Source of the DNA: Treponema sp.
GTDB taxonomy: Bacteria > Spirochaetota > Spirochaetia > Treponematales > Breznakiellaceae
Assembly (NCBI GenBank): GCA_031255815.1
Contig: JAIRRU010000139.1
Location: forward strand, 1 to 8,383
Length of the DNA stretch: 8,383 nt
Direction of reading: 5' to 3'
Numbering within the stretch: the stretch's first letter is position 1; every line of letters begins with the position of its first letter. The translations under genes and the position numbers were made by a program. The notes under the pieces are model-generated. The model was not told the origin of the DNA and ran no database searches. It saw only the letters and a program-made list of their open reading frames with translations. Shown here one piece after another: positions 5,696 through 8,383 of the stretch.

Positions 5696-7432
5696 TTACC
5701 GGCTCAGGCTTCGCAGTTCCTGCCGCGCCCGGGCCCGTACAAGCTGCGGCTGTTCCGGGGCGCCGAGAACGGTGAGCAGCCTGATCCCCGTTTCGCTCAG
5801 GGGAGGGCCGGAGAAGCGGCAGAGGGAGCCGACGGCCGCCGCCACAGCCGTGAGGGCCTGTTCGTCTCTAATCTGACCGGGGGCAAAGAGGGAATTGGCA
5901 AAGGCCGACAGGGCTATCCCTTCCGGATCGGTGCCGATACGGCCCAGGGCCTCCGCGGCGGCGGCTTTTACCAGGGGATCCGCGTCGCCGTTAAAGACCC
6001 TGACCAGGAAGGGGATCGTCTCCCGGTTGCCGAAAAGGCCCAGGAAGCGCAGGGCCCGGATACGGTAATTGGTATAGACCGGGGGATGCGCAGGGGAAGC
6101 CGCGGGGACGGAGGCGGCCCCCGCCAGTTCCATCAGATCCGCCGTATAGGCCAGCTCCATGTCCCCCAGGCTTCCGGCGCTTACCGCGCTTTCAAGCCTC
6201 TCCAGCCGCGTTTCTATCGCGGCGCTTTCAAAGCGGTAGGGGTATGCCGCCCAGGGGGACGGGGGAGGATTCCCCGTCCCGTAGAGGCCCTCCGGGGCCG
6301 GGCCGTAAAGGGATTGTTTCCGGGCCCTGGCCCGTTCCTCAAGACGGTAGGCGTAGACAGTCCAGTCTTTCGCCCCCGAGTAGAGCTTTCCGTCGTCGCC
6401 GAACACCGGGAGGGAGGTAGCGTTGTCCAGGCGGATGTTCCAGAGCCGCCTGCCGTCCATGGTGAAGCCCGAGGCCCCGGATCGGGTAAGGGCGTAAATC
6501 CCCCGCTCGTCAAAGATCATCGCGGCTTCCTCGGCGGCCGGATCCCTGTCCGGGGCCTGCCCTCCGGCATGGCTCTCCCCTTCCCAGAGTACCTTCCCGG
6601 TTTCCGATCGCAGCAGGACTACCCTGCCGTCCCGGAGGAGGGCCGCCGCTTCCTCTCCCCGGCTCACCGCCGCCAGCGGGGGGGAGGGGAGGGGCGGCAG
6701 GCTCAGCCGGCCGTCGAGCCCCGGCAGGGGAGGGCGCCAGCCGGAACCCGAAGGATCGCCCAGGTCAACCGTTTCCAGACCCCCGTTCCGGTAGGCGACC
6801 AGGAAACGGCAAGTTCCGTCCCCGGCGCTTCCGATGGACAGGATAGACCGGGGCAGGGCGGAAAGGTTTAAGGAACGGGTGTTCCCGAAAGGATCTATCC
6901 GCAGGAGGGCGCCGTTTTCCAGGGCAAGGACAATACCCCCGTCTTTATCCAGTTCCGGACTAAGCCCGGCGGGCCTTTCCAGGTTCTTGTGCCAAAGCAG
7001 TTGCCCCGCCCCGGTATAGCAGAGTATCCGGTTTCCCGCCGGGACGAATATGCGGCCGTCCCAGCCGATTAGCGCGGGGCCCGAGAGGGAAGCCCCCAGG
7101 TCTACCCGCCAGAGTTCCCTGCCCGCCCGGTTTACCGCGATAAAGGTTCCGTTTATCCGGGAGATGTAGCAGACCCCTTCAGGGGAACGGCTTACATAGG
7201 GGCTGAGCCTGCCCCCGGCGGCGTAAGTCCAGAGGGCCTTCCCGCCTGAGGAGAAAGCCCTTAGCTCTCCGCCGTCCAAAACCGCCACCACCGATTCCGC
7301 CTGGGCGGCGGGAATCCCGGTGATGGATCCGCCCAGCGTCCGGCTCCATTCCGGGGCGATGTCCTGGGCCCGGGCCGCTCCGGAACAGAGGCTGAGGAAC
7401 AGGGCCGCCAAAATCAGCAGGTTTTTAGCCAT
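5696..7432 (-). CDS. Secreted PQQ-like beta-propeller protein with C-terminal HEAT repeats
   Basis: A 578-residue predicted periplasmic protein of unknown specific function. The start ATG at 7432 is chosen because it begins a textbook signal peptide (MAKNLLILAALFLSLCSGAARA, cut before Q23) and has AAGGGA 5 bases upstream. The frame stays open further upstream (to ATG 7576) but there it only shadows the methyltransferase gene. Residues about 28-365 hold repeated PQQ/WD40-like blades, each a strand pair ending in a G..LW pattern: GELRAFSSGGKALWTY, GTFIAVNRAGRELWRV, GNRILCYTGAGQLLWHK, GRVVLLRSETGKVLWEG, DGRRLWNI. Residues about 455-575 look like HEAT helices, clearest in FLGLFGNRETIPFLVRVF and ADPLVKAAAAEALGRIG. 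Such folds usually serve as protein-binding scaffolds; BamB of the outer-membrane assembly machine is a propeller example, but nothing here proves that role. A lipobox is not convincing (LSLC has Leu at -1). The start overlaps the methyltransferase stop by 8 bases, implying an operon and coupling. Confidence 0.82.
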   Translation of the reverse strand: MAKNLLILAALFLSLCSGAARAQDIAPEWSRTLGGSITGIPAAQAESVVAVLDGGELRAFSSGGKALWTYAAGGRLSPYVSRSPEGVCYISRINGTFIAVNRAGRELWRVDLGASLSGPALIGWDGRIFVPAGNRILCYTGAGQLLWHKNLERPAGLSPELDKDGGIVLALENGALLRIDPFGNTRSLNLSALPRSILSIGSAGDGTCRFLVAYRNGGLETVDLGDPSGSGWRPPLPGLDGRLSLPPLPSPPLAAVSRGEEAAALLRDGRVVLLRSETGKVLWEGESHAGGQAPDRDPAAEEAAMIFDERGIYALTRSGASGFTMDGRRLWNIRLDNATSLPVFGDDGKLYSGAKDWTVYAYRLEERARARKQSLYGPAPEGLYGTGNPPPSPWAAYPYRFESAAIETRLERLESAVSAGSLGDMELAYTADLMELAGAASVPAASPAHPPVYTNYRIRALRFLGLFGNRETIPFLVRVFNGDADPLVKAAAAEALGRIGTDPEGIALSAFANSLFAPGQIRDEQALTAVAAAVGSLCRFSGPPLSETGIRLLTVLGAPEQPQLVRARARQELRSLSR

Positions 7433-8192
7433 GGTTTCCCTTTTTAAAGACCGCCAGGCTTTCAATGTGGGCGGTCTGGGGGTAAAAATCGTAGAGCCGC
7501 AGTTCCTCCAGCTTCCAGCCTCCCGCCAGTAATTCCCGGCTGTCCCTGGCCAGGGTCGCGCTGTCGCAGGAAACATAGGCCAGCACCGGGGCCTCCGAAT
7601 CGGCCAGCCAGGCCCGCATCGCCGGGGAAAGCCCCTGCCGGGGAGGATCGGCCACGATGAAACCGTAAGCCCCCCGCTTGCGGCCCCTGGCCCACTGTTC
7701 GTCTTTCATGGCAAAGTAGCCGTTCCCCCCGTCCCCCAGGTTCTCCCGGGCCAGGGCCAGGGCGGCGCGGTTTTCCTCCACCAGATCGATCCGGGGGAAG
7801 CTTCCCCTCAGAAAGAAAGCGAAGGTTCCCACCCCGCAGTAAATATCCGCCAGGGGGCGGGACCTGTCGGCCTCTTCGGCCAGGTCAAGAAGATCCCCGA
7901 TAAGCCGCTCCAGCATGGAGGCGTTGCTCTGGAAGAAGAGCGCCGCGTCCAGCAGGATCCCCTCCCCCCGAAGCTTCAGCCTGCCGCGGCTCGGGCCGCC
8001 TTCCCGGAGCAGGAGCGTTTCCCGGGAATAGAGGGTAAAACGATCCTTGTCCGGCGGGGGGGAGATAAGCCCGGAAACCAGCAGTTCCCGTATCCCCCGA
8101 TCCGCCACCGGGCAGTCCGAAAGGGGGACAAGCCCGCCTTTCCGGGCCATGAGCCCCGCGCCCCGGGCATTGGGGATGCGGTGGAACTGCAT
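7425..8192 (-). CDS. rlmD: RNA uracil-5-methyltransferase (TrmA/RlmD family), catalytic part after an internal stop
   Basis: SAM-dependent 5-methyluridine methyltransferase acting on 23S rRNA (RlmD/RumA-like) or possibly tRNA. Numbered from ATG 8192, it shows the substrate or SAM-binding Q88 in FFQSN, the SAM loop DIYCGVGTF (116-124), the acidic motif ADPPRQG (181-187), the catalytic nucleophile C209 in YVSCDSATLARD, and the general base E244 in HIESLAVF. C27 in DCPVAD corresponds to the fourth Fe-S cysteine of RumA. The true gene starts further upstream: family-like sequence continues through ESFARIG and GYRNRMQFH and then beyond an in-frame TAA at 8277-8279. ATG 8192 is only the first ATG after that stop and has no good Shine-Dalgarno, so a product starting there would lack three Fe-S cysteines and part of the fold. 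No TRAM domain is visible, though it could lie past the window edge. The last codons overlap the next gene start (ATGGCTAA). The RlmD name is the best family match; the target base is not proven. Confidence 0.85.
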   Translation of the reverse strand: MQFHRIPNARGAGLMARKGGLVPLSDCPVADRGIRELLVSGLISPPPDKDRFTLYSRETLLLREGGPSRGRLKLRGEGILLDAALFFQSNASMLERLIGDLLDLAEEADRSRPLADIYCGVGTFAFFLRGSFPRIDLVEENRAALALARENLGDGGNGYFAMKDEQWARGRKRGAYGFIVADPPRQGLSPAMRAWLADSEAPVLAYVSCDSATLARDSRELLAGGWKLEELRLYDFYPQTAHIESLAVFKKGNHG

Positions 8193-8276
8193 ACGGTTCC
8201 GGTACCCCCAGGCCTGCGAAGGGAAAAGCCTTGGTTCGGGCGCGTTGACGAGGGTTCCGATCCGGGCAAAGGACTC

Positions 8277-8383
8277 TTACAGGATGGATCTTTTCGCTTC
8301 CAACTGGGAATCATAGGAAAGATGCTGGAGGGAACAAGCCCCGCAGATCCCGTAATGGGGGCAGATCGGCCTGGCCCTCAGAG
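8277..8383 (-). pseudogene. rlmD: N-terminal fragment of the same methyltransferase, ending at an in-frame TAA
   Basis: The minus strand from the window edge reads, in the same frame as the methyltransferase, [20 protein letters not shown] and then [14 protein letters not shown] before TAA at 8279-8277. The C-x5-C-x2-C cysteine pattern is the Fe-S cluster motif of RumA/RlmD (CPHFGVCGGC in E. coli, from memory). The frame resumes at once after the stop with family-like sequence, so no bases are missing. A single-base change from a sense codon (GAA, CAA or AAA) would explain it. The gene start lies outside the window. Whether this is a real nonsense mutation, an assembly error or a readthrough site cannot be decided here. 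Confidence 0.8.

Noticed and set aside
5672..6871. 399-residue plus-strand open frame opposite the propeller/HEAT gene
   Set aside because: Arg/Gly/Pro-rich shadow with no domain, no ribosome site and no hydrophobic core pattern; the minus-strand reading explains the DNA fully.
7433..7576. 48-codon N-terminal extension of the propeller/HEAT frame
   Set aside because: It precedes an obvious signal peptide, overlaps conserved methyltransferase coding sequence, and is less well supported than ATG 7432 with AAGGGA.
7976..8314. 112-residue minus-strand frame over the methyltransferase N-terminal region, bridging the in-frame stop
   Set aside because: It is in another frame, Arg/Ser/Pro-rich and without family motifs. 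The conserved frame continues unchanged after the TAA, so no frameshift into this frame is needed.

Overview
The window looks like chromosomal DNA from a GC-rich treponeme-like spirochaete (order Spirochaetales). Two spirochaete marker families support this: a periplasmic-flagellum outer-layer protein (FlaA) and a P83/100-type antigen. The species cannot be fixed from sequence alone. I found no tRNA, rRNA, CRISPR array, transposase or integrase, so this is a core rather than a mobile region.

Left half, plus strand. The window opens inside an N-acetylmuramoyl-L-alanine amidase (1-705). Nine bases later comes a small membrane-anchored GerMN-domain protein (715-1233). flaA (1342-2376) follows as its own transcription unit, with a near-consensus sigma70-type promoter, a strong Shine-Dalgarno and a perfect 11-bp hairpin terminator. 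Next is a stand-alone RelA/SpoT-type (p)ppGpp synthetase domain fused to C-terminal TPR repeats (2510-3775). It converges on the minus-strand block across a 102-bp spacer.

Right half, minus strand, read right to left. It begins with an RlmD/RumA-type RNA uracil-5-methyltransferase that runs off the window edge and is cut by an in-frame TAA at 8277-8279. A secreted PQQ-like beta-propeller plus HEAT-repeat protein (7432-5696) overlaps it by 8 bases. After a 180-bp gap with structured leader DNA comes the P83/100-family secreted protein (5515-3878).

Functionally, the left side joins peptidoglycan remodelling (amidase, GerMN) to periplasmic flagellar sheath production, and adds a stress-nucleotide synthetase. 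The right side joins RNA modification to two exported proteins that each carry propeller-like or coiled-coil interaction domains. The observations most worth checking are the nonsense codon splitting an otherwise perfectly conserved Fe-S methyltransferase, the synthetase-TPR fusion, and the leader of the P83/100 gene with its mutually exclusive hairpins.
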